Part shown: piece after piece, positions 41,886-51,380 of the stretch
Layout of the letters: each line of letters starts with the position of its first letter
Numbering within the stretch: position 1 is the stretch's first letter
Assembly: GCF_035609205.1 (NCBI RefSeq)
Contig: NZ_CP141185.1
Coordinates: forward strand, 1-64,000
From: Hymenobacter sp. GOD-10R
Lineage (GTDB): Bacteria > Bacteroidota > Bacteroidia > Cytophagales > Hymenobacteraceae
Direction: 5' to 3'
Length of the DNA stretch: 64,000 bases
Position numbers and translations under genes: made by a program
Notes under the pieces: model-generated
The model's database searches: none
What the model was told of the DNA's origin: nothing
Seen by the model: only the letters and a program-made list of their open reading frames with translations

Positions 41886-44800
41886 TTAGACGGCCGGCTG
41901 CACCGGGTTCAGGTCGGCGGGCGGGGTAAGGGGCTGAGCATCCAGCTCCTGCGGGTGGGCATCAAGGCTGACTTCGTGGTGGCCGCGCTGGTACTGGGCC
42001 AGGGCCTTTTCGCCGAAAAGCCAGAACACGACTGGCGTCACCATGATGTCGAGGAAGGTGGAAGAGAGCAGGCCGCCGAGGATGACGGTGGCCACCGGGT
42101 AGAGGATTTCCTTGCCCGGCGCGTCCTTGGCCAGCGTGAGCGGCACCAGGGCCAGCGCGGCCACCAGGGCCGTCATCAGCACCGGCACCAGGCGTTCGAG
42201 CGAGCCCCGGATAATCATCTCCTTGCCGAACTGCTCGCCCTCATGCTCCACGAGGTGGATGTAGTGCGAAATCATCATGATGCCGTTGCGCGAGGCAATG
42301 CCGGTGAGCGTGATGAAGCCCACCAGCGAGGCAATGCTGAAGGTGCCGCCCGTGAGCAGCACCGCCACCACCGAGCCGATGAGGGCCAGCGGGATGTTGA
42401 GCATAATCTGCCCCACCATCAGCCCCGACTTGAAGTGCGAGTACAGCACCAGGAAGATGCCGGCCAGCGAGAACAGGCTCAGCCAGAGAATCTTCTGCGA
42501 AGCCGACTGCTGGCTTTCGAACTGCCCGCCGTAGGTCAGGTAGTAGCCCGCCGGCAGCTTTACCTGCTGGTTGATGCGGGCCTGCACCTCCTTGACGGTG
42601 GAGCCCAGGTCGCGCCCGGCCACGTTCATCGAGACGGTGATGCGGCGCTGGGTGTTTTCGTGGTTCACGGTGTTGGGGCCGGGCTCGTAGCTCACGTCGG
42701 CCACCTGGCTCACCGGAATCAAGGCCCCCGAGGGCGTTTCGATGCGGGTCTGGGCGATGGTGGCGATGTCGTTGCGCTGGGCCTCGGGCAGCTTCACGAT
42801 GAGGTCGAAGCGCTTTTGCCCGTCGAGCATCTGCGACACCACGTCGCCCTGAAACAGGGTTTCGAGCGTGGCCACCACCTGGCCGCGCTCCAGGCCGTAG
42901 GCCCGCAGGGCGGCGTCGCGGGGGCGCACCAGCAGCTGCGGAATCTGCACCTGCTTTTCCACCTGCAGGTCGACCACGCCCGGCACGGAGCCGGCCGCCG
43001 TGCGGATTTCGTTGGCATAGCGGCGCAGCTCCAGCAGGTCGTTGCCAAATACCTTAATGGCGACCTGCGCCCGCACCCCGCTCAGCAGGTGGTCGAGGCG
43101 GTGGCTGATGGGCTGGCCGATGTTGACGTTCACGCCGGTAATCAGACCCAGCCGCTGGCGCAGGTCGGCCAGGATTTCCTCCCGGCTGCGCATTGTTTTT
43201 CCCGCTTGTTTCAGCTCCTCGGGCGTTTTGAAGGCGACTTCGATTTCCGAGTTGTTGACCGACTCGGCGTGCTCGTCCAGCTCGGCGCGGCCGGTGCGGC
43301 GGGCGGTGTAAGCCACTTCCGGCAGCTGCAAAATCTGCTCTTCCCCCAGCGTGCCCAGCTTATTGGACTCGGTGAGCGAGGTGCCGGCCGGGGCCGAGAA
43401 GTTGACCGTGAGCGAGCCCTCGTTGAAGGGCGGCAGGAACTCGGTGCCGAAGAAGGGCACCAGCGAGGCGGCCAGCGCGAACAGTAGCCCGGTGACCGTG
43501 AGCACCATTTTCGGGTGGGCCAGGCCCCAGTCCAGCAGGCCGGTGTCCTTGCGCTTGAGCCAGCGCACTAGGCCCCCCTCCTGCTCGGCCGCCCGAATCT
43601 GCTTCATCTTAGGCAGCAGGTAGTAGCAGAGCACCGGCGTGATGGTGAGCGACACGAACAGCGACGCCACGATGCTGGTGATGTAAGCAATTCCCAGCGG
43701 CGCGAAAATGCGTCCCTCCATGCCTTCGAGCGCGAACAGCGGCAGGAACACCAGCACCACGATGATGGTGGCGTACACGATGGAGTTGCGCACCTCCGAG
43801 GAGGCGGCGTAAATCACCTGCAGGGCCGGTTTGGGCTGGGGCAGGTGCTGGTTTTCGCGCAGCCGGCGGAACACGTTTTCCACGTCCACGATGGCGTCAT
43901 CGACCAGCTCGCCGATGGCGATGGCCAGCCCGCCCAAGGTCATCGTATTTATACTGATGCCGGCCACGCGGAACACCAGGGCGGTCACCAGCAACGATAA
44001 AGGAATGGCCACCAGCGAAATGAAGGTGGTGCGCACGTTCAGCAAAAAGGCAAACAGCACGATGACCACCAGAATGGCCCCGTCGCGCAGGGCTTCCTCG
44101 ACGTTGGTAATTGACGACTCGATAAAATCGGCCTGCTTGAACAGGCGCGTGTTCACCCGCACGTCCTTCGGCAGCGAGGGCTTCAGCTCAACCAGGGCCT
44201 GTTCCACGGCCTGGGTCAGGCCCACGGTGGCGGTGCCCGGCTGCTTTTCGATGCTCAGAATGACGGCGGGCTTGCCGTTCACGCTGCCGTCGCCGCGCTT
44301 AAAGCGGGCTCCGAAGGCCACGTTGGCCACCTGCTTGACGCTGATGGGTGAGCCCTGCCGGTAGCCCACGATGATGTTTTCGATGTCGGCCACCGAGCGG
44401 AGCCGGCCCAGGTTGCGAATCAGCACCTCCGAGCCGTTGCGGTCAAAGAAGTTGCCGGTGGTGTTGAGGTTGGAGCGGCGCAGGGCTTCTTCGACCTGCG
44501 TCACGGTCAGGCCCGTGGCGTTCAGGCGGGGCATATCCAGCAGCACCTGGTACTGCAGGTTGTCGCCGCCGATGGGAATGACCTGGGCCACGCCGGGAAT
44601 GCTGAGCAGGCGCTGGCGCACGGTGTAGTTGGCCAGCGTGCGCAGGTCGGCCGCGTTGGTCTGCTGCCCACCCGAGAGGCCCACGAGCATAATCTGGCCC
44701 ATTACCGATGAAATCGGCCCCAGCACCGGCGTGATGCCGGTGGGCAGCTGCCCGCTCACGGTTTGCAGCTTCTCGGCCACAATTTGGCGGGCGGTGAAAA

Positions 44801-45107
44801 TGTCGGTGCCGTAGTCGAACTCCACGAACACCATGCCCAGGCCAATGGCCGAGTTGGAGCGCACGGCCGCCACGCCGGTAGCCCCGTTCAGGGCCGTTTC
44901 CACGGGCAGCGTCACCAGGGCCTCCACTTCCTCGGGGGCCATGCCGGCGGCTTCCAGGAATACGGTTACGCGGGGGCGGTCCAGGTCGGGCAGCACGTCC
45001 ACGGGCAGCTGGCGCGCCGTGTAGGTGCCGGCAATGAGCAGGCCCGCGGCCAGGGCCAGCATGAGCAGGCGGTTTTGCAGGGCAAACCGAATGATTTTAT
45101 CGAGCAT
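41886..45107 (-). CDS. cusA: CusA-like heavy-metal RND efflux pump
   Basis: The 1,073-residue inner-membrane pump of the HME-RND family drives Cu(I)/Ag(I) from the periplasm across the outer membrane using the proton gradient. It shows the RND start (MLDKIIRFALQNRLLM), two large periplasmic loops and twelve expected membrane helices. A GELVDDAIVDVENVFRRL stretch carries the proton-relay acids typical of Cus/Czc pumps. Metal choice (Cu rather than Co/Zn) is inferred from the neighbouring Met-rich and DUF305 proteins. It is 3 bases after the adaptor gene. Confidence 0.85.
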   Translation of the reverse strand: MLDKIIRFALQNRLLMLALAAGLLIAGTYTARQLPVDVLPDLDRPRVTVFLEAAGMAPEEVEALVTLPVETALNGATGVAAVRSNSAIGLGMVFVEFDYGTDIFTARQIVAEKLQTVSGQLPTGITPVLGPISSVMGQIMLVGLSGGQQTNAADLRTLANYTVRQRLLSIPGVAQVIPIGGDNLQYQVLLDMPRLNATGLTVTQVEEALRRSNLNTTGNFFDRNGSEVLIRNLGRLRSVADIENIIVGYRQGSPISVKQVANVAFGARFKRGDGSVNGKPAVILSIEKQPGTATVGLTQAVEQALVELKPSLPKDVRVNTRLFKQADFIESSITNVEEALRDGAILVVIVLFAFLLNVRTTFISLVAIPLSLLVTALVFRVAGISINTMTLGGLAIAIGELVDDAIVDVENVFRRLRENQHLPQPKPALQVIYAASSEVRNSIVYATIIVVLVFLPLFALEGMEGRIFAPLGIAYITSIVASLFVSLTITPVLCYYLLPKMKQIRAAEQEGGLVRWLKRKDTGLLDWGLAHPKMVLTVTGLLFALAASLVPFFGTEFLPPFNEGSLTVNFSAPAGTSLTESNKLGTLGEEQILQLPEVAYTARRTGRAELDEHAESVNNSEIEVAFKTPEELKQAGKTMRSREEILADLRQRLGLITGVNVNIGQPISHRLDHLLSGVRAQVAIKVFGNDLLELRRYANEIRTAAGSVPGVVDLQVEKQVQIPQLLVRPRDAALRAYGLERGQVVATLETLFQGDVVSQMLDGQKRFDLIVKLPEAQRNDIATIAQTRIETPSGALIPVSQVADVSYEPGPNTVNHENTQRRITVSMNVAGRDLGSTVKEVQARINQQVKLPAGYYLTYGGQFESQQSASQKILWLSLFSLAGIFLVLYSHFKSGLMVGQIMLNIPLALIGSVVAVLLTGGTFSIASLVGFITLTGIASRNGIMMISHYIHLVEHEGEQFGKEMIIRGSLERLVPVLMTALVAALALVPLTLAKDAPGKEILYPVATVILGGLLSSTFLDIMVTPVVFWLFGEKALAQYQRGHHEVSLDAHPQELDAQPLTPPADLNPVQPAV

Positions 45108-45110
45108 CCG

Positions 45111-46253
45111 CTATTGGTTCAGGTAGATGGATTTGAGCTGGTAGGTGCCCACGCTCACCACCCGGTCGTTTTCGTTCACGTCGCCGGCCAGCAGCACCGT
45201 TTGCGCGCCGTTGGCGGCGCCGGGCTGCACGTAGTGGATTTTGAAGGTTTCCGGGTCGGTGTGCACGAAGACCACCGGCTTGCCATTGAGGTCCGTAAGC
45301 GCCGAAGTGGGCACCACCAGCTGCTTTTTGCCGCCGCCGCTGCGGCCCAGCACCTGCACATTCACGGCCTGGCCGGCCCGGAACAGGTTGCTGCCGCTGT
45401 TGTCCAGCTCCAGAATCAGCTGGCGGGCCTGGTTCACCGGGTTCACCACGTTACTGAACACCACCAGCCGGGCCGGGGCGCTGCCGGTTTGCCCCTGCAG
45501 GCCTTCCACCTGAAACTGGGCCCCGGCGGGAATCTTATCCAAATCCTGCGCAAACACCTGCGCTTCCACCCGCAGCTTGCCGGGGTTGAGCACCCGGAAT
45601 AGCTCGTCGCCCTGCGTCACCTGCTGGCCCACGGCCAGGGTAAATACGTCCACCGTGCCGCTGATGGGCGAGGTAATCGTGACGCGGCGGTTGCTGGCCT
45701 GCCCGTTGAGAATGCCCGCGTTCTGGCGGGCCTGGCGCAGGCGCAGCTCGGCGGCCACCACATCCTTGCGGGCCGCGATGTCGGCGATGGTTTGCAGGCG
45801 GGCGTAGTCCTGCTGGGCGGCCCGCAGCTCGGCCTGGGCGTTGGCCCGCTCCGTGCTGAGGCCGATTTGCTGGGTGGCATCCAGGGTCTGGTCGATGACG
45901 GCCAGCACCTGCCCGGCGCGCACCGGCTGGCCCACTTTGGCCGACAGGCGCACGATGCGCCCGGTCTGGGGTACCACCACCCGCCCTTCGCCCCCGGCGG
46001 CCGAGGCCACGGTGCCGTAGAGCGTCAGCCGGTTATAGGTGTCGGAATAGCCGGCCAGGGCCGTGCGCACCCCGAACAGAAACTGGCTTTCCTTGGGCAA
46101 CGCCACGGCGTCGGTCAGGGCCGGCCCGGAGCTGGGCTTCGCTGCTTCGTCGTGCCCGGGATGCGCCAGCAAGGCAGCGGGCGGGGGCAGCAGCACGGAA
46201 AAGGCCAGGCCGAGGGCGGCTGTGGCGGCGAGAAACTTATGCGTGGTTTTCAT
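45111..46253 (-). CDS. cusB: RND periplasmic adaptor (CusB-like)
   Basis: The start at MKTTHKFLAATAALG gives a signal peptide and 380 residues; the longer open frame is not protein-like. A membrane-fusion layout follows: a beta-barrel/lipoyl half (GGEGRVVVPQTGRIVRLSAKVG split by a helical hairpin) and a DVFTLAVGQQVTQGDELFRV lipoyl motif. It links the pump to the TolC-like channel. It overlaps the preceding gene by 17 bases. An AHPGHDEA segment near the N-terminus may bind metal. Confidence 0.85.
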   Translation of the reverse strand: MKTTHKFLAATAALGLAFSVLLPPPAALLAHPGHDEAAKPSSGPALTDAVALPKESQFLFGVRTALAGYSDTYNRLTLYGTVASAAGGEGRVVVPQTGRIVRLSAKVGQPVRAGQVLAVIDQTLDATQQIGLSTERANAQAELRAAQQDYARLQTIADIAARKDVVAAELRLRQARQNAGILNGQASNRRVTITSPISGTVDVFTLAVGQQVTQGDELFRVLNPGKLRVEAQVFAQDLDKIPAGAQFQVEGLQGQTGSAPARLVVFSNVVNPVNQARQLILELDNSGSNLFRAGQAVNVQVLGRSGGGKKQLVVPTSALTDLNGKPVVFVHTDPETFKIHYVQPGAANGAQTVLLAGDVNENDRVVSVGTYQLKSIYLNQ

Positions 46254-46848
46254 AAACAGCGGGCGTTGGGGTGGGGACGGCAGCGGCCGGTCGACGGCGG
46301 CGCATAACCAGGGCGGTGGCGGCAATGCCCAGCGCGAAGGCTCCAAAGAGCAGCAGCACCGTTTTCCAGGAGCCGATGAGGGGAGCCGCCGCCGGGGCCG
46401 GTGCCGCCGCCACGGGCAGCAGCTTGCCAACTTCGATGCCGGAGAGCAGCATCAAGTCGGCCTTGTCGCCGGCCACGATGTTCACGGCCAGGCTGTATTT
46501 CTTGTTGGCCGGAAACGTGCCCTCGACCAGGTAGGCCCCCGGCGACTTTTCGCTGACCGTGAACTTCAAATCAGCCGCTTCCGGGCAGGTCACCGTCAGC
46601 CTGGCCCCCTTGATGGGGGCGTTGGTGGCGTAGTCCGACACAAACAGCCGCATGTCGGCGTCTTCGCCCTTTTTCAGCGGCTCGAAGCGCAGCAGCAGCT
46701 CGAAGCTTTCGGACAGCGCGGCCACCGAGAAGGTGGTGGCCACCGGCCCGGCCGAGGGCTTGGCCGCGTCGCCGTGGTCTTCGCCGCCATGGGCGCGGGC
46801 CCCGGTGGCCAGCAGCAGGGCCAGCAAGAGCAGGAGGAGATTCTTCAT
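46237..46848 (-). CDS. exported membrane-anchored accessory protein of the RND operon
   Basis: The 203-residue protein has a signal peptide followed by HGGEDHGD, an Ig-like or YtkA/FixH-like beta domain (about 30-130; SFELLLRFEPLKKGE, GARLTVTCPEA), an Ala/Pro linker and one C-terminal helix (SWKTVLLLFGAFALG). It probably sits in the periplasm as a metal-binding or structural helper for the pump. It shares one base with the channel gene stop and overlaps the adaptor start. Confidence 0.65.
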   Translation of the reverse strand: MKNLLLLLLALLLATGARAHGGEDHGDAAKPSAGPVATTFSVAALSESFELLLRFEPLKKGEDADMRLFVSDYATNAPIKGARLTVTCPEAADLKFTVSEKSPGAYLVEGTFPANKKYSLAVNIVAGDKADLMLLSGIEVGKLLPVAAAPAPAAAPLIGSWKTVLLLFGAFALGIAATALVMRRRRPAAAVPTPTPAVYENHA

Positions 46849-48095
46849 TATTGTCCCCGCAGGTAGTTAAGTGCAACGATGGCCTGACGGTAGTCGCGGA
46901 TGGTGGTCAGGTAGGTATTCTGAATGGTAAAGGCCTGGTTCAGGCTCTGAATCAGCACCAGGTAGCTGATTTCGCCGGCCTTGAACAGGCGCTGCGACTG
47001 GCTGATGATGGCCCGCGACTGGGGCAGGCCGGTCTGTTCGTAGTAGGTGAGCGAGGCGGCGAACTTGCGCGTGTCGGCCAGGGCCTGCTGGTACTGGGTG
47101 CCCAGGTCGAGGCGCTGCACCTGCAGCTGGGCCTGCGCGGCCTTACTGCGCGCCGTGGCCGCCTGCAGCTGCGAGCGGTAGGTCCAGAACCAGATGGGCA
47201 CCGACACCCCGAACTGGAAGCGGTACTTCACCACGGAGTTCTCATAGGCCTGATTCTGATAGCCCAGCGTGAGGGCCGGGGTGCGCCGGGCCCGCACCAG
47301 GCTGATGCCCGACTGGCTCAGGGCCACGTTCTGGCCGTAGTAGGCCAGCGTGGGGCTCAGGGCCACGGCGGCGCTGTCCTGGGTGGGCAGCGTGCCCAGC
47401 AGCTCCGCGCCGGCGCGGGCCAATTCGGGGCCGGTCTGGCGCAGGTCGGTATCGGCGGTGAGGTTGGCTTCCGGCTGCCCGAGCAGCAAACCCAGGCGGC
47501 GCTGCGCCGAGCGCTGGTCCACCACGGCCTGGTCGAGCTGGTTGCGCACCTGCCGGGCTTCGGCCTCGGTGCTCACGCGCTGCAGGGCGGTCACCTCACC
47601 GGCCTTGAAGAGGCGGTCGGTGGCCACTTGCAGCGCCCGAAACAGGCTGTCCTGGTAGGTGAGCTGCCGCACCTGCGCCTCGGCAAACTGCAGGCTCAGG
47701 TAGGCCTGGCGCACGTCGCGCCGCACGGTGGCCCGGTTCACGTCCAGGCCCCGCTCGGCCAGGGTGATGCCGGCCTGCGCGGCCTGCGCCTGCCGGCGGT
47801 ACACGGTGGGGAAGTCGATGGTTTGCACTACGCCCGGGGCCCAGCGTTCGCCCGTGGGGGCGGAGAACAGAAAGTCCGGGTTGGTGGGCGAAAAGCTGCC
47901 GCGCTTCAGGGCGCGCTGCTCCGCGATTTCCTCGGCCGACTGGCGCAGGCGCGGGTGCCGGCGCAGGGCCAGCTGCTCGGCACTGTCGAGGCGCACCACG
48001 ACCTGCTGCGCCCCCGCCGGACCAGCCAGCAGCACCAGCAGTAGCAGCAAGAGCACCAGCCCGGGTCGGCGGTGACGAATGGGAAGAGTATTCAT
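46848..48095 (-). CDS. cusC: TolC-family outer-membrane efflux channel (CusC-like)
   Basis: The start at MNTLPIRHRRPG gives 415 residues with a signal peptide. Two related halves carry the long helical hairpins of outer-membrane efflux proteins (LALRRHPRLRQSAEEIAEQRA; LDLGTQYQQALADTRKF). It forms the trimeric tunnel joined to the adaptor and pump. The operon order channel-accessory-adaptor-pump supports a complete tripartite system. Confidence 0.85.
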   Translation of the reverse strand: MNTLPIRHRRPGLVLLLLLLVLLAGPAGAQQVVVRLDSAEQLALRRHPRLRQSAEEIAEQRALKRGSFSPTNPDFLFSAPTGERWAPGVVQTIDFPTVYRRQAQAAQAGITLAERGLDVNRATVRRDVRQAYLSLQFAEAQVRQLTYQDSLFRALQVATDRLFKAGEVTALQRVSTEAEARQVRNQLDQAVVDQRSAQRRLGLLLGQPEANLTADTDLRQTGPELARAGAELLGTLPTQDSAAVALSPTLAYYGQNVALSQSGISLVRARRTPALTLGYQNQAYENSVVKYRFQFGVSVPIWFWTYRSQLQAATARSKAAQAQLQVQRLDLGTQYQQALADTRKFAASLTYYEQTGLPQSRAIISQSQRLFKAGEISYLVLIQSLNQAFTIQNTYLTTIRDYRQAIVALNYLRGQ

Positions 48096-48187
48096 AAGCA
48101 GTAGTTTGGCCGCTGACCCCTCCGCCGGCAGCAGCCAGCGAAGGGGAGCGGTACACAAAGGGCGGCCCGGAAGCGGACCGCCCGTAG

Positions 48188-48715
48188 CTAGGATTTTTTG
48201 ACCAGCGCCATGCCGCACTTCGGGCATTTACCCGGCTCGGTGGCAGTCACTTCGTGGTGCATGGGGCAGGCAAAGGCCGCGCCCAAGGCCTTGTGGCCGT
48301 GGGCCTCGTCCAGCTTATCGAAGCGCACGGTCAGGGCTTTGCCGTCGGCCGTGTTCAGCGTCACGATGGCGGTGCGCACCTTGGCCCCGGCGGGCAGCTT
48401 GGCCGTGAGGTGGTCATCGCCGGCCAGGGCCAGCGGCACGGTCACGGTGGCGTTGGTGCTCAGCTGCACCAGCACCGAGCCGCTCATGCCCTTGTTGGGC
48501 ACGGCGCTCATCTTGGTGCCTAGCAGGTAGAAAGCCAGCTCGGTGGGCTGGGCTACCAGCTCCAGGTGGTAGGGGCTGGCCGAGCGCACCACGCCGCCGT
48601 GGGGCGCGACGTGGGCGTGGGTTTCACCCGCCGCCATTTCGGCGTGCTGGGCGTGGGCGAGGGGCGCGGCGGCCAGTAAAGCCAGCGCGGCGAGGAAGGG
48701 GCGGAGCATTTTCAT
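48188..48715 (-). CDS. exported protein with heavy-metal-binding zinc-ribbon-like C-terminus
   Basis: The start at MKMLRPFLAALALL gives a clear signal peptide. A beta-rich domain follows (about 30-140, HVAPHGGVVRSASPYHLELV). The end is CPMHHEVTATEPGKCPKCGMALV, here given as two parts CPMHHEV and CPKCGM; this YHS-like CPM-x-CPKCGM element is found in Cu/Cd/Zn resistance proteins. It probably buffers copper in the periplasm for the RND pump. Confidence 0.75.
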   Translation of the reverse strand: MKMLRPFLAALALLAAAPLAHAQHAEMAAGETHAHVAPHGGVVRSASPYHLELVAQPTELAFYLLGTKMSAVPNKGMSGSVLVQLSTNATVTVPLALAGDDHLTAKLPAGAKVRTAIVTLNTADGKALTVRFDKLDEAHGHKALGAAFACPMHHEVTATEPGKCPKCGMALVKKS

Positions 48716-48749
48716 GGGGCGATAGAGCAGCGGGGTCAAAAGGGATGGG

Positions 48750-49571
48750 CTACGCTTTTTTCTCCAGGTCCATGCCGCACTTCGGGCATTTGCCGGGGGC
48801 ATTGCTCTGGCCGCCGTCATTCATCGGGCACACGTAGGCCGCCCCGGCCGACTGCATCTTGCCGGCATTCTTGGCGTGCCAGTCCTTGAACTGCTGAATT
48901 TCCTTCTGCTGGGCGTCAATCATCATTTGCGCCATCTCCTTGAGCTTGGTGTCTTTGCCGTGGGCCAGCTCGGCTTTGGCCATGTCCACGGCGCTCTGGT
49001 GATGCACCGTCATCAGCATGTTGAAGTTCATGTCCGGGTCGGCCACCGTCGCGGGCATATTTTTCATCATGCCGTCCATCGAGGCCTTCATCTGGGCGGT
49101 GAAGGGGTCGGCCGGGTCTTGGGGCTTGTAGTTGGTCGGGGCCGAGTCCAGACGCTCGGCAATGGGCTCCAGCTCGCCGATTTCCTTCTGCTGGTCGGCC
49201 TTGATTTTCTCGGCCATCTGGCGCATGGTGGCGTCCTTGCCGTCGCGCAGCTCGATGTCGGCCATGGCAATGGCGCCCTTGTGGTGCTCCATCATCATGT
49301 GGGCAAAGTCGTGGTCGGTGTTACCCTTGGGCTTCATGGCGTCCATCTTGGCCATCATCTCGTTCATCGACGCCATCAGGGGCGAGGTGCCGGCGGTGCC
49401 ATCAGCCATTTTGGAGTGGTCCATGCCAGCCATGTCGCCGGCCGCAGCGGTGTCGGCTGGGGCCGAAGTAGTGGCAGTCGTCGTAGTGTCGGCCGACTTA
49501 TCGGAGTTGCAGCTGCCCAGCAGCAGGGTGCCCGAACAGAGGGCGGCGAGGAGAAATGCGGACTTTTTCAT
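48750..49571 (-). CDS. DUF305 lipoprotein with CPKCGM tail
   Basis: The 273-residue lipoprotein has a lipobox-like LLLGSC near residue 20. After an Asp/Thr linker it shows two DUF305 halves, each with a His pair before a helix (MMMEHHKGAIAMADIELRDG; LMTVHHQSAVDMAKAELAHG), and ends in a CPM/CPKCGM metal site. DUF305 proteins such as cyanobacterial CopM bind copper. It is located in the RND operon, 34 bases ahead of the previous gene. Confidence 0.85.
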   Translation of the reverse strand: MKKSAFLLAALCSGTLLLGSCNSDKSADTTTTATTSAPADTAAAGDMAGMDHSKMADGTAGTSPLMASMNEMMAKMDAMKPKGNTDHDFAHMMMEHHKGAIAMADIELRDGKDATMRQMAEKIKADQQKEIGELEPIAERLDSAPTNYKPQDPADPFTAQMKASMDGMMKNMPATVADPDMNFNMLMTVHHQSAVDMAKAELAHGKDTKLKEMAQMMIDAQQKEIQQFKDWHAKNAGKMQSAGAAYVCPMNDGGQSNAPGKCPKCGMDLEKKA

Positions 49572-49621
49572 GGGGTTTGGGTTGGGGTAAGCGGTGAAAA
49601 AATGAGGTGATGGGTCCGGAA

Positions 49622-50569
49622 TTAGGCCTTCACGTTGATGGTGAAGTCGCCGGTGTGAATCTGCCCGCCGTGGTTGAACTGCAGGAACACGCGGTACAGG
49701 CCGGGCTTTTCGAAGTTGGTGTTGAAGCCGATGACAGGGCCCTTGTCGGCCTGGTCGTTGGGGTGCACGTGCAGGTAGCGCTCGGTGTCTTCGCTGATGA
49801 CCACGACGTGGCCCAGCGCCCCGAGGTACTTGTCGAGGTCGGTCACGGGCTGGCCGTTTTTGCTCAGCGTGATTTTCATGCCCAGCAGCTGGCCTACTTT
49901 CAGCTCCTTGTCAAAAGCCAGCGTGGCCTGGTAGCCATCCTTGCTCCACTGCATCTGGTCCTGGCGGAACTTGACGGGCGTGTACTTGGGCCCCTGCACG
50001 CTCACCACCTGGCGGCCGAGCTGATGTCCGCTGCCATCGGGCGTGTAGTCCTGAAACAGCACGTAGTCGCCGCCCTTGGGGAAAGTGAACGCGGCCTTGT
50101 AGTTGCCATCCGCCGTGAACTCGGGGTGCTCGTGGTCGAACACCGACAAGTCCTTGCGGACGATAATGAGGTGGATTTTCTTCTCGTGCACCACCGCCAG
50201 CGGCACCGGCGCTTTCTCGTTGCCGATTTCCTGCGGGGTGTAGGTGAGCGTAACGGGCTGGCCGGCCACCAACTGCATGGGCTTGGGCTCGAACTGCATC
50301 TGGTAGCTCTTGCCGTTGCTCACCTGGTCGTTGTGAACCAGCTCCATGCCGCACTTGGGGCACTTCTCGCCGGGCTTGGTGCTGGTCACCTCCGGGTGCA
50401 TGGGGCAGGCGTAGGTGTGGCCCCCGGCGTGGGCAGCCGTGCTGTCGGGCGCGGTGCCGGTGGGCGTGGTAACGGTGTTGGTGGCGTTGCTGCTCGAAGA
50501 ATCCGAGGAGCAGCTGGCAACGGTGAAAACGCTGGCAGCGGCCAGCAGCGGAACAAGAAAGCGGTTCAT
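49622..50569 (-). CDS. lipoprotein with N-terminal metal-binding and cupredoxin-like domains
   Basis: The start at MNRFLVPLLAAASVF gives 315 residues with a lipobox (TVASC). The N-terminal CPMHPEV and CPKCGMELV site is followed by two beta-sandwich regions (PVTLTYTPQEIGNEKAPV; GQLLGMKITLSKNG) and DTERYLHVHPND. These resemble FixG or YHS-type periplasmic copper-handling proteins, but the exact family is uncertain. It probably loads copper to the pump. Confidence 0.7.
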   Translation of the reverse strand: MNRFLVPLLAAASVFTVASCSSDSSSSNATNTVTTPTGTAPDSTAAHAGGHTYACPMHPEVTSTKPGEKCPKCGMELVHNDQVSNGKSYQMQFEPKPMQLVAGQPVTLTYTPQEIGNEKAPVPLAVVHEKKIHLIIVRKDLSVFDHEHPEFTADGNYKAAFTFPKGGDYVLFQDYTPDGSGHQLGRQVVSVQGPKYTPVKFRQDQMQWSKDGYQATLAFDKELKVGQLLGMKITLSKNGQPVTDLDKYLGALGHVVVISEDTERYLHVHPNDQADKGPVIGFNTNFEKPGLYRVFLQFNHGGQIHTGDFTINVKA

Positions 50570-50619
50570 GAAAACGGGTATGGGATGGGAAATCCGGCCC
50601 CGGAAAGGGCCGTTGGGGC

Positions 50620-50751
50620 CTACGCCTGCCACTGCTGCCAGAGCACGAAGCCCAGGGCGGCAGCCAGCCCGGCGTAGAGCAGGTAGGACAGCCAGCGACG
50701 GCCCGGCCCACGCGGGGGCGGCGCACCGGCCTCCTGACAGCAACTCTTCAT
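50620..50751 (-). CDS. 43-residue single-helix membrane protein
   Basis: The start at MKSCCQEAGAP gives a small protein with a CC pair, a basic patch (GPGRRW) and one membrane helix (LSYLLYAGLAAALGFVLW). It lies in the copper operon and may be a minor pump subunit, which is inference only. Confidence 0.45.
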   Translation of the reverse strand: MKSCCQEAGAPPPRGPGRRWLSYLLYAGLAAALGFVLWQQWQA

Positions 50752-50820
50752 TGCGCGGGAGGAAAAACCAGGAAATTGGGGGAAGGGGGCGCGGCCGGGC
50801 CACGCAAACGAGCAAACGAA

Positions 50821-50864
50821 AAGGCCCGCCCCGGACATAGCATAGCTATGCCGGCGCGAGCCTT
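50821..50864 (-). terminator. imperfect hairpin after the His/Cys-rich gene
   Basis: AAGGC and GCCTT close a long imperfect stem with ATAGCTAT at its tip, 16 bases past the stop of the 50880 gene. It may weaken readthrough into the RND operon. Confidence 0.5.
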
Positions 50865-50879
50865 AGCGCGTCGGAAGAA

Positions 50880-51353
50880 TCAGACAGTCAGCGACTGGAT
50901 GAAAATACGGATGTCGGGTATTTTAGGCGGCAGGTGCTCTCTGGGCACCAGCGTGACCGCGCAAGTACGGTCCCACTTGCCGGCGGCGGGCCGGAAGTGG
51001 AAATCCATGGCTTCGGGCAGCAGCGCCGGAGCGGGCACCAGCAGCTGCTTCTGCGCCGGCGAAGTCAGCGACGAAAGCAGCGAGGCCGATTTGTCCTTGC
51101 AGCAGTCGTGGTTGCGGGTCGACTTACCCGGGTGGCCGTCGTGCTTGCCATGGTGTTCGGCTATTGCGCCATGACCGTGGCAGCCCGGATGCGCAGGCTT
51201 TTCCGCCTGGTGGTGGCTCATGGCCGCCATTGGCGGAGCCATCTGGGCAGGATTCACGGAAGCGCACCAGCACTGCCCCACGAACACGTTGACGAAGACG
51301 AGCAGGAAGCTCGTCGCCAGCAAACGGCGGAAGGGGAACAGGCTACGGAACAT
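50880..51353 (-). CDS. exported His/Cys-rich protein, first in the RND operon
   Basis: The start at MFRSLFPFRRLL gives a signal-like helix (LLATSFLLVFVNVFVGQC). A middle region rich in His, Cys and Met (MSHHQAEKPAHPGCHGHG, EHHGKHDGHPG) is followed by a beta-like C-terminus. It probably binds copper at the membrane. A TAATTTTG promoter element lies 20 bases upstream, and the 51354-51741 gap holds only control sequences. Confidence 0.6.
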   Translation of the reverse strand: MFRSLFPFRRLLATSFLLVFVNVFVGQCWCASVNPAQMAPPMAAMSHHQAEKPAHPGCHGHGAIAEHHGKHDGHPGKSTRNHDCCKDKSASLLSSLTSPAQKQLLVPAPALLPEAMDFHFRPAAGKWDRTCAVTLVPREHLPPKIPDIRIFIQSLTV

Positions 51354-51372
51354 AACGGGCACTAAGCAACCG

Positions 51373-51380
51373 CAAAATTA
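51373..51380 (-). promoter_or_regulatory. -7 promoter element of the RND operon
   Basis: TAATTTTG on the minus strand, a perfect TAnnTTTG match 20 bases before the first operon gene. No clear -33 TTG. Confidence 0.5.

Noticed and set aside
41874..43487. 537-residue open frame opposite CusA
   Set aside because: His/Val-rich shadow of the RND pump gene caused by high GC.
44763..45602. 279-residue open frame opposite the CusA-CusB junction
   Set aside because: Antisense shadow across two real genes.
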